Below the pieces are notes generated by a model. The model worked only from the letters and a program-made list of their open reading frames with translations, searched no databases and had not been told where the DNA came from. A program made the position numbers and the translations under genes. A stretch of DNA of 64,000 nucleotides from Clostridia bacterium (lineage in GTDB: Bacteria > Bacillota > Clostridia > Peptostreptococcales > Acidaminobacteraceae), in the NCBI GenBank assembly GCA_014859095.1, contig JACUUV010000006.1:20180-84179 (forward strand). The letters are read 5' to 3'. Each line of letters begins with the position of its first letter. The stretch's first letter is position 1. Below are positions 1 through 11,006 of the stretch, one piece after another.

Positions 1-557
1 CTCTGGACAATTTCATTGATTTCGCTCTTCTCGGCATTCGCAGCGTCAATACCAGCAAACCTTTGATGCATTTCAGTGTGATCAACATTTCAAGCGATAC
101 CATCAAGAACCTTTTGCCTTCGGAGTTCATCGATTTTGACAGACCAGAAATTTACGCGCTGACCACCAGACTCACTTACAATCTGACCAGTGAATATGCA
201 AAAGCACGCACCATCTATGAATGGATTTACGATAACTACACACTGTCTGACAAGACTTTCGAAGGCGGCTTCCTTTCTCTCTATGAACTGATTGAAACGA
301 CTTCGGCCAACGAAGTTGAAATATGCATGCTCTATGCCGGTCTGCTCAGGGCCAATGATATTCCTGCCAGAATCGTCAGAGGCTCATTTGAGGAGAAATC
401 GGATTACTGGGTGGAAACCTTCATCAACGGAAAATGGCTCATCGCAGATCTTGCACTGGACATCACCGAGCGCGATGACAGTGGACCAAAACGTTTCAAT
501 CTCTCGAGGAGCTCTCATTATTCGAATTTCCTAAGTACGGAGATATTGCCTTTTTAA
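1..557 (+). CDS. Transglutaminase-like domain protein (5' end outside window)
   Basis: The reading frame is open from base 3, so only the C-terminal 184 or so residues are seen. The pattern is that of a transglutaminase-like cysteine-protease fold: a helix with ARTIYEWIYDNY, then EVEICMLYAGLLRANDIPAR (Cys at the usual nucleophile position, followed by the family's ALLRA-GIPAR-like helix), then the strand YWVETFINGKW and the Asp of IADLALD. In the family the strand normally starts H-A-W-x-E; here the His position reads Asp (S-D-Y-W-V-E), so the catalytic triad looks incomplete. The protein may bind or remodel envelope polymers rather than catalyse. It ends in a strong terminator. The N-terminal part and any signal peptide cannot be judged. 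Confidence 0.75.
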   Translation, partial: LDNFIDFALLGIRSVNTSKPLMHFSVINISSDTIKNLLPSEFIDFDRPEIYALTTRLTYNLTSEYAKARTIYEWIYDNYTLSDKTFEGGFLSLYELIETTSANEVEICMLYAGLLRANDIPARIVRGSFEEKSDYWVETFINGKWLIADLALDITERDDSGPKRFNLSRSSHYSNFLSTEILPF

Positions 558-604
558 AAATAAGAAGGATTTGGCAGAGAAACTGCCAAATCCTTCTTAT
601 TTTT
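556..604. terminator. Bidirectional rho-independent terminator
   Basis: A near-perfect 22-bp stem (556-577 with 583-604) and five-base loop AGAAA separates the + strand transglutaminase-like gene from the - strand kal-kce operon. It has A-runs and T-runs on both sides, so it can stop transcription both ways. It overlaps both stop codons. Confidence 0.9.
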
Positions 605-1413
605 TACATCCCTAGTATAGCTCTAGCCTCATCCGGTGTTGCGACTTCTCTACCAACTTCCTTAGCGATGCGGACAATTCGTTCCACAAGCTGGGCATTT
701 GAAGTTGCAAGTTCACCTTTGCCATAATAGACGTTGTCCTCAAAACCAACTCTGACATGTCCACCGAGTACGATGGCCATAACAGCGAGTGGCAATTCGC
801 TTCTACCGATCCCCGCTACGGTCCAAGTGGAACCGGCAGGCAACTGAGCGATCATGAACATGAGATCTTCAGGTGTTCCCGGACATGCTCCAGGCACTCC
901 AAGCACCAGGTCAAAATGAAGTGGTGCCTTGACCAAACCCTTTTTGACCAATTTCTTGGCATTTTCGATCATACCACGTTCGAACACTTCAATTTCAGGT
1001 TTGACACCGTGATCGAGCATACGCTTTGCAAATTTCTCCATATATTCTTCCGTATTCATGAACACATCGGGACCAAAATTGCATGTGCCCGCACTGAGTG
1101 TCGCCATTTCCGGCTTGAGTTCGACAGGCTGAAGTCTTTCTTCTGGTGTGTGCCATACGGCTCCTCCTGTAGAGGGTTGAAAAATGATATTGCATTTTGA
1201 TTCAATGCTTTCCTTGATTGCGCGGTAAGCTTCAATATCCTGCGTCGGATCGCCTTTTGCGTCTCTCGCATGGACATGCACTATAGACGCGCCCGCTTTA
1301 TAACATTCATATGCCGCTACTCCGATTTCTTCGGCTGTCAGTGGCAAATTAGGTTGTTGTTCCCTTGTGACTTCCGCTCCGGTGAGCGCTGCGGTGATGA
1401 TCAATTTATCCAT
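604..1413 (-). CDS. kce: 3-keto-5-aminohexanoate cleavage enzyme (BKACE family)
   Basis: The 269-residue length and sequence match the BKACE/DUF849 family. In lysine fermentation Kce condenses 3-keto-5-aminohexanoate with acetyl-CoA to give L-3-aminobutyryl-CoA and acetoacetate. Visible hallmarks are Glu14 in TGAE, the Zn-binding HVHARD motif (His46, His48) in a TIM-barrel context, and the downstream block QPSTGG. It lies 22 bp after kal on the same strand, the pairing expected of the lysine pathway. The BKACE family is promiscuous, so the assignment rests mainly on the kal neighbour. kamA, kamDE and kdd are not in the window. Confidence 0.85.
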   Translation of the reverse strand: MDKLIITAALTGAEVTREQQPNLPLTAEEIGVAAYECYKAGASIVHVHARDAKGDPTQDIEAYRAIKESIESKCNIIFQPSTGGAVWHTPEERLQPVELKPEMATLSAGTCNFGPDVFMNTEEYMEKFAKRMLDHGVKPEIEVFERGMIENAKKLVKKGLVKAPLHFDLVLGVPGACPGTPEDLMFMIAQLPAGSTWTVAGIGRSELPLAVMAIVLGGHVRVGFEDNVYYGKGELATSNAQLVERIVRIAKEVGREVATPDEARAILGM

Positions 1414-1435
1414 TCCGGACCTCCAAATTCAATCG

Positions 1436-1825
1436 CTATTTGTTTCTTTGCTTGTTTTTAGGAACCACACAGGTTCCTACCGCTCTACAAACAACAATCG
1501 GTTCTTCGAGCACGTCACATGCGGACTCATTGATGTCCGGTCTTGGAACGATCACTTTTCTTGCTTCGAAAGTCATTTTTCGAGAGCTGTTTCCCAACTT
1601 GGTGATTTCACCAACAGCTTCGATATAATCTCCTGCATAAACAGGTGCCAAAAATTCGACACTCTCATAAGCGGCAAAAAGACCCTCATCGCCATCTTGA
1701 CGAATCAATAGTTCTGTTGCCACATCGCCAAACAGGTTGAGCATTTTTGCGCCATCCACCAGGTTGCCGCCGTAATGGGCGTCATGCATGCTCATTCGCA
1801 TTCTAATCATAGCTTTTTCTGACAT
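1436..1825 (-). CDS. kal: 3-aminobutyryl-CoA ammonia-lyase
   Basis: A 129-residue single hotdog-fold protein that removes ammonia from L-3-aminobutyryl-CoA to give crotonyl-CoA, the last step specific to lysine fermentation. The segments [26 protein letters not shown] and [13 protein letters not shown] are characteristic of Kal. The start has a good ribosome site (CGGAGGGA, 7 bases upstream). It is the first gene of kal-kce and follows pyrG by 69 bp; no clear promoter of its own was seen. Its product, crotonyl-CoA, is the substrate of the bcd-etfBA system at 12.8-15.8 kb. Confidence 0.85.
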   Translation of the reverse strand: MSEKAMIRMRMSMHDAHYGGNLVDGAKMLNLFGDVATELLIRQDGDEGLFAAYESVEFLAPVYAGDYIEAVGEITKLGNSSRKMTFEARKVIVPRPDINESACDVLEEPIVVCRAVGTCVVPKNKQRNK

Positions 1826-1894
1826 AAAATCCCTCCGAAATAATTTTATTTGGTCCCTCTTACATCTCTTATTCTACATCATCTGACGCCTGAA

Positions 1895-3499
<1,605 letters not shown>

Positions 3500-3518
3500 T
3501 CAAAAAAACGCCCAAAAA

Positions 3519-3564
3519 TAAAAAAAGAGTGAGAAAGCTCCCAAAAGGATGACTGACCACTCTT
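3519..3564 (-). terminator. Terminator-like hairpin in the pyrG leader
   Basis: On the - strand, AAGAGTG (3564-3558) pairs with CACTCTT (3531-3525) around an interior that contains GGGAGCTTTCT, followed by a run of seven T. It lies between the pyrG promoter and the pyrG ribosome site, the position of an attenuator. Farther upstream are a CACCC/GGGTG hairpin and two copies of GGTCAGT. The regulator is not identified. Confidence 0.55.
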
Positions 3565-3629
3565 GTTCTAAGGTTCTAGTTGCCACCCCACAGGGTGATA
3601 CTGACCGATTCAATTAACAATACTTAGAT

Positions 3630-3658
3630 ATTATATCCACATTGACAAACCGAGTCAA
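3630..3658 (-). promoter_or_regulatory. Sigma-A promoter of pyrG
   Basis: On the - strand TTGACT (3658-3653) and TATAAT (3635-3630) are separated by 17 bases, close to consensus. Predicted start near 3622. Confidence 0.75.
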
Positions 3659-3665
3659 CTCTTTT

Positions 3666-5480
3666 CTATTTGCCTGTAAAGGTTATTTTTGTCGCTTCAA
3701 ATATCTGATCCGTAAGCGCTTGTCCTTCAGCATAAATCACATCTCCGGCATTGTAATCCAATATGGAAAGTCCTGAACCGAGTGCAAATACCAAAGTTCT
3801 CGTTCTGCCTTCCTTATCTGTGACAATCAAAATATTGGAGGATTCAAAAACCTGGGTGACAGTGAATAGGTTTCCAGTCTCCACAACGACGATTCTTCTT
3901 CCGGTATCGATCCGGACAATTCCTCCGATTCCGGTACTCACAGAAACTTCCTGATCGAGCCTCAAATCATATATGTCTAGAGTATTGTTACCCGTCTCAT
4001 CCAATATCAAAGCCCCTCTTGCAAGTGGGTGTGTCTCATAGACATTATCGTATAGCCTGACTGTCAATTCCGGTCTGGCCTTAATGTTGATTCCAAAGAT
4101 TCTACCTGTGAACATATGCGCTTTTCCAATATTTTCTACAGTTGAGACATTGCCATAAAGCATAGTTACCTTCACGATGTCACCCACTTGAAATCCCTCT
4201 TCAAAATCAATTTCAAAAGTCACGCCGTATTCCATCCTGAGTCGAATCCGTGAATTTACCACTATTTCCTCGACCATGGCACTGAAATCGTAAACTTCTG
4301 AGTAGGTGGTTATACGCTTCGCATCATAACCGTCAAACCATACTTTCAGCTTATAATCAGGTTTGAGATCCGAAGGCTTTGCAGAAATCCCATTGATTGT
4401 GATGAGCGTATTGTCATAGACCCTCTTGAAATCATAATTCCCATTATTCAGCTTCACTTTCATGGAACGGAAATTGAGCGCTTCACTGAATACTTCAGAG
4501 ATTGAAACCATTTCGCCTTCAACGGATTCAAAGACACGGTCCAGCTCCACTGACGCGACTGTCCCATTTTTGATGGTCACATCCGCATGCAAATTTTGGA
4601 TCAACGCATCAAATCCGACGTCAACACCCAGATGTGTTATAGTCGCAGACTTTATGTCCAGTGTTGTAAGTTTACCTGTGGGTTCCTGGAGTATTATGGT
4701 TTTATTGTTGTCATTGACCTTCTGTATGATTCCTGAAATGGTTTTTTCAGATTCAATGATCGGTTTGATGTCGACTTGCTCCACAACAGGCCGCCCCTTC
4801 GTATACGGTTCGATCGCATCAAGGAATCCATGGACCATGGTCGCCATGATCATCCGGTTCACCTCACTATCGGGATTGAAGTTGCCACTCGAATCACCAA
4901 GACTGGAAAGAACACCTTCTTCGATCAAAAACATGAGATGTTTTCTGGATGCCGGATCGATCAGGGCATCGTCCTTGTACTGAAGAATGATGATTTTGTT
5001 CAGATTCTCGTTTTTATAGTAATTCAATGCCTTCGACTGATAAACGGCAAATTCAATTTTTTTCAGTACTACAGGTTGATTGTTGATCATCAATGTATCC
5101 AGTTCTTCAATTGAGATGATGTTCTTGTCAAGAGCATATGCAATGGCGGGATAGACATCTTCTCCATAACCGGAATGCACTCTTGGGATTCCCGTTGAGA
5201 CAAATCTTGGTTCATAGTCCGAAACTATGGCTGCCAACTCCTCATCCACTATCAGTCCACCAACTTTCACCGAACGATAAATCACAAGCAGAGCCTCGAT
5301 TTTGGTCGTCAACCTATTCGGATAGAAATTCCCAAACGCATCCCTTGTCATTATGCCTTTCTGGGTGACACTGTCAATATGTGATTTTGCCCAGTGCCCT
5401 TCCGGAACATCCATTGAAAAGGATGCACCTGAACTCCATATAAAAGCCAACAATAAGATGGCCATGACCGCTTTCTTCAT
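3666..5480 (-). CDS. S-layer homology (SLH) domain protein, secreted
   Basis: 604 residues with an N-terminal signal peptide (MKKAVMAILLLAFIWSSGAS) and an SLH repeat right after it (DVPEGHWAKSHIDSVTQKGI...FYPNRLTTKIEALLVIYRS). A second, weaker SLH-like stretch is around residues 190-235 (FNPDSEVNRMIMATMVHGFL). The rest is rich in beta strand with repeated ~70-residue modules (for example GEMVSISEVF..., AMVEEIVVNSRIRLRMEYG..., NLFTVTQVFESSNILIVTDK...). SLH domains bind pyruvylated secondary wall polymer, so this is a surface protein with an unknown exposed function. It is a single gene between pyrG and the divergent hydrolase-murF operon. Confidence 0.8.
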   Translation of the reverse strand: MKKAVMAILLLAFIWSSGASFSMDVPEGHWAKSHIDSVTQKGIMTRDAFGNFYPNRLTTKIEALLVIYRSVKVGGLIVDEELAAIVSDYEPRFVSTGIPRVHSGYGEDVYPAIAYALDKNIISIEELDTLMINNQPVVLKKIEFAVYQSKALNYYKNENLNKIIILQYKDDALIDPASRKHLMFLIEEGVLSSLGDSSGNFNPDSEVNRMIMATMVHGFLDAIEPYTKGRPVVEQVDIKPIIESEKTISGIIQKVNDNNKTIILQEPTGKLTTLDIKSATITHLGVDVGFDALIQNLHADVTIKNGTVASVELDRVFESVEGEMVSISEVFSEALNFRSMKVKLNNGNYDFKRVYDNTLITINGISAKPSDLKPDYKLKVWFDGYDAKRITTYSEVYDFSAMVEEIVVNSRIRLRMEYGVTFEIDFEEGFQVGDIVKVTMLYGNVSTVENIGKAHMFTGRIFGINIKARPELTVRLYDNVYETHPLARGALILDETGNNTLDIYDLRLDQEVSVSTGIGGIVRIDTGRRIVVVETGNLFTVTQVFESSNILIVTDKEGRTRTLVFALGSGLSILDYNAGDVIYAEGQALTDQIFEATKITFTGK

Positions 5481-5638
5481 ATTTCCGTCCTCCGAATTTT
5501 TTCTTAACCCATTATAACACGTACACTATTGTTCCATCATTAAATTTTCTTTAAGCTAAATCAAACCTTCTATTACTTTCATGTGCTTTTATGATAAAAT
5601 AAGGAGTGATAAAAATAGTCGATTTGAGAGGTTTATTT

Positions 5639-6397
5639 ATGCCAACTTTTGAATATAGGGATTTAAATATCAACTATACCCGCTCTGGTAATGGCAAGAC
5701 ATTGCTTTTTCTTCACGGTTGGGGTGCCAATCTGGACAGTTTCAAAGTTTTGACCGATGATCTGGTCCGTTCTTACGAAGTCGTAGCCATTGACTTTCCA
5801 GGCTTTGGGCTTTCAGACACTCCGCAGGTCCCATGGAATTTGACCGATTATACTGAAATGACAGTCGCCTTCATAAAGCATCTCGAACTGAAGTCATTCA
5901 TTCCCATCGGCCATTCATTCGGTGGACGTGTGGCGATCAGGCTCACAGAGCATATCGGGTTCGACAAGTTGGTTCTGATCAGCAGCGCGGGAATCAAACC
6001 CTCCAGAAAACCGGAATACTATTTTAAGGTATACGGTTATAAAGCGTTTAAATACCTCGCCAAACTACCCGTTTTGTCCTGGATTTTGGAGGAGCCACTG
6101 AAAGCCTACAGAGACCGTTATTCCAGCAGCGACTACAAACAAGCTTCAGACATTATGAAGCAGGTGCTTTCCAAAGTGGTGAACGAAGATTTGAGGCACT
6201 TGCTGCCAAAGGTAAAAGCTTCCACTCTACTGATGTGGGGTGATCAGGATACGAGCACTCCACTTAACGATGCCAAACTGATGGAATCCCTGATTCCTGA
6301 TGCCGGACTTGTCGTATTCGAAGGCGCCGGTCACTTTTCATATTTGGAGCAATCGGCACGTTTTCTGACAATCCTAAAGACATTTATCGGAGGCTAA
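5639..6397 (+). CDS. Alpha/beta-fold hydrolase
   Basis: A 252-residue alpha/beta hydrolase. Visible are the oxyanion-hole motif FLHGWGAN, the nucleophile elbow GHSFGG, the acid in WGDQDTSTP and the catalytic His in GAGHFSYLE. No signal peptide, so probably cytoplasmic; substrate unknown. I prefer the ATG at 5639 (ribosome site GAGAGG) over an in-frame GTG at 5606 whose AAGGA abuts the start. It opens a same-strand run with murF (3 bp gap) and ddl, so a cell-envelope role is possible by context only. Confidence 0.8.
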   Translation: MPTFEYRDLNINYTRSGNGKTLLFLHGWGANLDSFKVLTDDLVRSYEVVAIDFPGFGLSDTPQVPWNLTDYTEMTVAFIKHLELKSFIPIGHSFGGRVAIRLTEHIGFDKLVLISSAGIKPSRKPEYYFKVYGYKAFKYLAKLPVLSWILEEPLKAYRDRYSSSDYKQASDIMKQVLSKVVNEDLRHLLPKVKASTLLMWGDQDTSTPLNDAKLMESLIPDAGLVVFEGAGHFSYLEQSARFLTILKTFIGG

Positions 6398-6400
6398 AGT

Positions 6401-8002
6401 ATGTGGATCAAAAGTTTCGTTTTAATACTTGCAATTATTTTCACATGGGTGAAAACCCATACGGATGTCCATCGATTTCAACTGATCGGTTATTTTAATG
6501 GTCATTATCTCAAATGGGTTTCAGAAGACATAAGAAGATTGGTGAAGCCACATGAGTCCCTTTATGTTATCGGCATTCTTCTCGTTTTCTTAAGCGGTGT
6601 CACATGGTTGCAACTGCTCGGCCTATTGCTCATCGCCATAGATTTTTACTTCTTCCATTTGATCAAAACAACTTATCCCCAAAAGAAAAAATTGGTTTAC
6701 ACGCCGCGTGTGAAACGATTACTGATCACAGACCTGATTATAGTCTGCTCGCTCGGACTGGCAATAGGATTTATGCCTTCTCCATTTGACATGGCCGGAG
6801 TTATGCTTGTTTACATTTTCAGTTTCCTCTGGCTCACACTATCAAACATCATCAATAAACCGATTGAATCCGCCGTCAACAATTATTATTACAACGATGC
6901 AAAAAGACTGTTGGCCAAAAACCCCAACATGACTGTCATAGGCATCACTGGAAGTTATGGAAAGACCAGCACAAAAAACGTTCTTCACGCCATGCTTTCA
7001 AAGGACTTCAACGTGCTTATGACTCCGGAAAGCTTCAATACAAAAATGGGACTGACCAGAACCATCAGGGAGGGGCTCAAACCGACCCATCAAATCTTCA
7101 TTGCTGAGATGGGTGCAAAGGTGGTGGGAGAAATCAGGGAGCTGATGGAGTTCGTCCATCCTACGATGGGCATCATCACCTCCATCGGACCACAGCATTT
7201 GGAAACGTTCAAAACTTTCGAAAACATCGTCTCCACAAAAGGCGAGATGTTCCAATATTTGGAATCAAATGGCACGGCATTCGTCAATGTCAGTGACCCC
7301 AACATAGTTTCACTTCCCAAAAGAGATGACTTAAGTTACATCTATTTTTCGGTTGAGGACGAACTCCCTGAAAATTTGGAAATCACACCTGATTACAGGA
7401 TTGAATCCATTGCCATGAACAATTCCGGTTCAAGTTTCACACTCGTTCACACCCCGACTGGCAAAAAAGTCAGACTGGGCACGGGACTTCTTGGAAGACA
7501 CAACCTTTCCAATGTGGTCGCAGGAGCGGCAATATCGCTTTCACTCGGTGTTCCGATGGAACGACTTCCATCACTTACAGCTGATTTGAAGCCGGTGGAG
7601 CATCGTCTTTCGTACAGAAGAGTCAATGATTTTTACACCATACTCGATGACGCTTTCAACTCCAATCCAGTAGGATCCAAAATGGCTCTTGAAGTCCTTG
7701 CTCAATTTGAAGGCAACAAAAAGATTGTCATCACCCCAGGGATGATTGAGCTCGGAGACAGACATTTCGAACTCAACAAGGCATTTGGAGAATCCATTGC
7801 AGATGTCTGTGATTTTGTCATTTTGGTCGGACAAAACCAGACCAAACCGATCCAGGACGGTCTCACTTCCAAACATTATGATGAGAACAAACTGTATATA
7901 GCAAAAAACATTTCTGACGCCTTTTCAAAATTGTCGGAAATCATTGAACTGGGTGACGTCGTATTGCTGGAGAACGATTTGCCGGACACATTCAACGAAT
8001 AA
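6401..8002 (+). CDS. murF: UDP-N-acetylmuramoyl-tripeptide-D-alanyl-D-alanine ligase with N-terminal membrane extension
   Basis: Mur ligase that adds D-Ala-D-Ala to UDP-MurNAc-tripeptide. The P-loop GITGSYGKTS lies at residues 181-190, followed by MGLTRTIREG, the EMGAK motif, and the C-terminal DDAFNSNPVGSKMAL segment typical of MurF. About 160 residues of predicted membrane helices precede the ligase domain (hydrophobic stretches near 4-18, 55-80, 110-125 and 132-150). This architecture occurs in some Firmicutes and would tether the enzyme to the membrane. The next gene, ddl, supplies its substrate. The start follows the hydrolase stop by 3 bp. Confidence 0.9.
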   Translation: MWIKSFVLILAIIFTWVKTHTDVHRFQLIGYFNGHYLKWVSEDIRRLVKPHESLYVIGILLVFLSGVTWLQLLGLLLIAIDFYFFHLIKTTYPQKKKLVYTPRVKRLLITDLIIVCSLGLAIGFMPSPFDMAGVMLVYIFSFLWLTLSNIINKPIESAVNNYYYNDAKRLLAKNPNMTVIGITGSYGKTSTKNVLHAMLSKDFNVLMTPESFNTKMGLTRTIREGLKPTHQIFIAEMGAKVVGEIRELMEFVHPTMGIITSIGPQHLETFKTFENIVSTKGEMFQYLESNGTAFVNVSDPNIVSLPKRDDLSYIYFSVEDELPENLEITPDYRIESIAMNNSGSSFTLVHTPTGKKVRLGTGLLGRHNLSNVVAGAAISLSLGVPMERLPSLTADLKPVEHRLSYRRVNDFYTILDDAFNSNPVGSKMALEVLAQFEGNKKIVITPGMIELGDRHFELNKAFGESIADVCDFVILVGQNQTKPIQDGLTSKHYDENKLYIAKNISDAFSKLSEIIELGDVVLLENDLPDTFNE

Positions 8003-8020
8003 AGGTTAAGGGGAATAATT

Positions 8021-9187
8021 ATGATCAATATTGGTGTTTTTTTCGGTGGGACAAGCGTGGAACACGAGGTGTCCATCATCACCGCACAACAAGCCATCGC
8101 TCAACTTATGAACATGTCCGATTACACGGTGGTGCCTATCTACATCTCCAAACAGAACCGATGGTACACAGGGGATTATCTGCTCGATGTGGAACATTAC
8201 AAAGACCTCGATAAGGTCATAAAAAATGCTCAGGAAATTCAAATGGTCAAAGGAGAGCGCTCTGCAGTATTGATCAAACATCCGATCAAGCGTTTCAAAG
8301 ACTCGTTTATGACCACTGTGGACATAGGATTCCCGATTATTCACGGTACAGGTGGTGAAGATGGGACACTTCAAGGCTTCCTGGAACACATGGATATTCC
8401 TTATGTAGGATGCAACGTCCTAGCTGCATCGCTCACCATGGACAAGATCTCCTCAAAATTATTTTTGAAGAGTTCGGGAATCCGTGTTGTGGAGGGAGAA
8501 TGGTTTTATACCCATCATTGGCTTTCCTATAAAGACGCCATCATTGAGGATCTCGAACAAAAACTCGGTTACCCGATGATTGTCAAACCCTCCGATATAG
8601 GTTCAAGTGTCGGCGTCACACCAGCCAAAAACCGCAGCGAACTCCTCGACGCCATCGAGTTCGCCCGCAACTTCACATCTCGTATGCTCGTCGAAAAAAT
8701 GCTTGTTGGCATGAGGGAAATCAACATCTCCGTAGTAGGCGACAGTGAGAAGCTGGAGCTTTCTGTATGCGAGGAACCTATCTCAGCGAATGATTTCCTC
8801 ACTTATGAGGAAAAATATGTGAATTCGGGTCAGACCAAAGGCATGTCGGCATCAAAACGTCAAATCCCTGCACATATCACAAAAGATATGCGTGATGAAA
8901 TTGAACGCATGGCCGCAGAAGCTTTTATCGCACTGGATTGTGCCGGTGTCACAAGAATCGATTTCATGATCGACAAAGTCACTGGACTTCCACACATCAA
9001 CGAATTCAACACCATTCCAGGTTCTCTCTCCTTCTACCTTTGGGAGGCAACCGGAAAACCATTCTCCAAAATGCTTGAAGACATGATTGATGCGGCTCAT
9101 AGGACATATAGAAGAAAAAAATCACTCAACCGCTCAAATACCATAAACATACTCTCAACAGCCGACTTAAAAGGCCTAAAAAAATAA
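8021..9187 (+). CDS. ddl: D-alanine-D-alanine ligase
   Basis: ATP-grasp enzyme that makes D-Ala-D-Ala. Seen are the opening GVFFGGTSVEHEVSIITAQQ, the ATP-grasp segment MIVKPSDIGSSVGV, and HINEFNTIPG near the end. The omega-loop region keeps a Tyr (YEEKYVNSG), as in D-Ala-adding rather than VanA-type enzymes, so this is the housekeeping form. At 388 residues it is a little longer than usual because of a basic C-terminal tail after the ligase domain. ATG start with AGGGGA 9 bases upstream. It is co-oriented with murF and with the two-component genes that follow. Confidence 0.92.
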   Translation: MINIGVFFGGTSVEHEVSIITAQQAIAQLMNMSDYTVVPIYISKQNRWYTGDYLLDVEHYKDLDKVIKNAQEIQMVKGERSAVLIKHPIKRFKDSFMTTVDIGFPIIHGTGGEDGTLQGFLEHMDIPYVGCNVLAASLTMDKISSKLFLKSSGIRVVEGEWFYTHHWLSYKDAIIEDLEQKLGYPMIVKPSDIGSSVGVTPAKNRSELLDAIEFARNFTSRMLVEKMLVGMREINISVVGDSEKLELSVCEEPISANDFLTYEEKYVNSGQTKGMSASKRQIPAHITKDMRDEIERMAAEAFIALDCAGVTRIDFMIDKVTGLPHINEFNTIPGSLSFYLWEATGKPFSKMLEDMIDAAHRTYRRKKSLNRSNTINILSTADLKGLKK

Positions 9188-9215
9188 CCACCTGAAAGGT
9201 GGCGAGGAGGCAACA

Positions 9216-9905
9216 TTGTCCATGGAAAAAATACTCATTGTAGAAGATGATCTGCAAATTCAAACGCTTCTGAAAGACTACATCAATGCCTCCGGTTACA
9301 TAGCTGTCACAGCATCCGACGGTGAAGAGGCATTGATGAAGTTTGAAACGGAACAACCCCAATTGGCCCTGCTCGATATCATCATTCCAAAAATTGATGG
9401 CTTTGAACTCTGCAGAAAAATCAGAAACGAATCCAACATTCCAATTATCATGCTCAGCTCAAAGAAGGAAGACACCGACAAAATCTTGGCGCTGGGACTT
9501 GGGGCGGACGATTATGTGGAAAAACCTTTCAGCCCCAGAGTGCTTATAGCTAAAATCCAATCGCACTTCAGACGTGTGAAAGAACTTTCAGGCGCACCCG
9601 CTACTGATGTGATGACGTTTAAATCACTTGAACTGGACGTAAAAGCTAGAACCGTCAAAGTAGAAGGCAAATACGTTCCATTTTCAGTCAAGGAATTCGA
9701 GATTCTTCATTATCTGATGTTGAACAGCAATCAGGCACTGTCCCGCGAGAAAATATTCGATGAGATCTGGGGGTATAACGAATACGGTGACATCAACACC
9801 GTAACGGTCCATGTTAGAAAAATCAGAGAAAAGATTGAAGTCGATCCCTCCCAACCTGAATTCATAGAAACTGTTTGGGGCATCGGTTACAAATTCAAAG
9901 GATAA
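9216..9905 (+). CDS. OmpR/PhoB-family response regulator
   Basis: Receiver domain with the acidic pair EDD, phospho-acceptor Asp54 (LALLDI), a switch Ser (MLSSKKED) and the Lys of VEKPFSP; then an OmpR-type winged helix (about residues 130-226) ending TVWGIGYKFKG. Two starts are possible: TTG at 9216 with GAGGAGG ideally spaced, or ATG at 9222. The kinase gene begins 3 bp after the stop. Both follow ddl closely, so an envelope-related stimulus is a fair guess, although no VanH/VanX homologue is present. Confidence 0.9.
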   Translation: MSMEKILIVEDDLQIQTLLKDYINASGYIAVTASDGEEALMKFETEQPQLALLDIIIPKIDGFELCRKIRNESNIPIIMLSSKKEDTDKILALGLGADDYVEKPFSPRVLIAKIQSHFRRVKELSGAPATDVMTFKSLELDVKARTVKVEGKYVPFSVKEFEILHYLMLNSNQALSREKIFDEIWGYNEYGDINTVTVHVRKIREKIEVDPSQPEFIETVWGIGYKFKG

Positions 9906-9908
9906 ATT

Positions 9909-10988
9909 ATGACAGCTAAAAAACGCTTTCACATCAATTTGAGAAGTATCATCATTCTATTCGTACTGAGTATGGTACTTTTCACGACCGCCTTCATGGT
10001 CTACATATTTTTCAAATACAACTTTGATCTGATGGAGGACCAGACGATCATCAACAGCCCTTACCTATTGCTTGCGCTATTGATCACTGTGCTGATCATC
10101 TACTTCATGGTCATGATGCTACTCATCAACAAATATATTTTCACACCCATCTCCGAAATGAAACGGGCGGCTGAGAACATCCAATCGGGCAACCTCAACT
10201 ATCCCATAGCATATCAAGGGGACAATGAAATCGGTGAGTTCTGCAGGGAATTCGACAAGATGCGGATCAGACTTAAAGATACAATCCTCGAGCAGCATGA
10301 GATCGAAAAACGCAGAAAACGTCTCATCGCAAGCATCACTCATGATCTGAGGACCCCGCTGACATCCATAAAAGGATACATCGAGGCCATTCAAGACGGT
10401 ATTGTAAAAGATCAGGACACTTTTGATCTCTACATCGACACCATTGTGGAAAAGACTGATTTTCTGAATCATTTGATTGATGACCTATCCGTATATACCA
10501 AGCAGGAACTTGGCGAGTTTTCGCTCAATTTGGAACGCGTGAATTCGGGACAAATGATGAGCAACTACTTTGATCACAAAATTACTGAGTTTAAACACTC
10601 TCCAATAAAGCTTGTATTAAAAAGGCCTTTTATATCCACATTCATTCTTGTGGACCCTTATAGATTCAATCAAATACTGGACAACCTGATCGGCAATGCC
10701 AAAAAATATGCGAAATCTGAAATAACAGTCTCTACCAAAGTTGTCCATTATCATCTTCAAATAGGAATACATGACGACGGGGATGGCATCCCCCAAGATG
10801 TGCTCAACAATATTTTCGATCCTTTTTTCATGGTCAACAAAGTCAAAGACCAAGTGGAAAAAGGTGGATCTGGACTCGGTCTTGCCATTGTCAAACAACT
10901 GACAGAGAGACATTCGGGAAAGATCGAAGTCACCAGCGAACTCGGTGAAGGCACGTGCTTCACCATTGATATACCACTTGATCGATAA
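9909..10988 (+). CDS. Membrane sensor histidine kinase
   Basis: 359 residues. Two transmembrane helices (about 14-36 and 47-70) have almost no extracytoplasmic loop between them, as in intramembrane-sensing kinases. A HAMP segment (about 70-125) follows, then HisKA with SITHDLRTPLTSIKGY (phospho-His) and HATPase_c with DNLIGNAKKYA (N box), DDGDGIPQ (G1) and GGSGLGLAI (G2). It is the partner of the response regulator just upstream. The very short loop suggests it senses a membrane or envelope state, or a partner protein. Confidence 0.9.
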   Translation: MTAKKRFHINLRSIIILFVLSMVLFTTAFMVYIFFKYNFDLMEDQTIINSPYLLLALLITVLIIYFMVMMLLINKYIFTPISEMKRAAENIQSGNLNYPIAYQGDNEIGEFCREFDKMRIRLKDTILEQHEIEKRRKRLIASITHDLRTPLTSIKGYIEAIQDGIVKDQDTFDLYIDTIVEKTDFLNHLIDDLSVYTKQELGEFSLNLERVNSGQMMSNYFDHKITEFKHSPIKLVLKRPFISTFILVDPYRFNQILDNLIGNAKKYAKSEITVSTKVVHYHLQIGIHDDGDGIPQDVLNNIFDPFFMVNKVKDQVEKGGSGLGLAIVKQLTERHSGKIEVTSELGEGTCFTIDIPLDR

Positions 10989-11006
10989 ACGGAAGGGAGA
11001 ATACGT

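Noticed and set aside
757..1200. 147-codon frame on the + strand inside kce
   Set aside because: It is antisense to a conserved enzyme, has no ribosome site and resembles no family.
8021..10988. ddl followed by a response regulator and kinase as a vancomycin-resistance cluster
   Set aside because: The ligase keeps the Tyr of D-Ala-D-Ala enzymes and no vanH, vanX or vanY-like gene is present.
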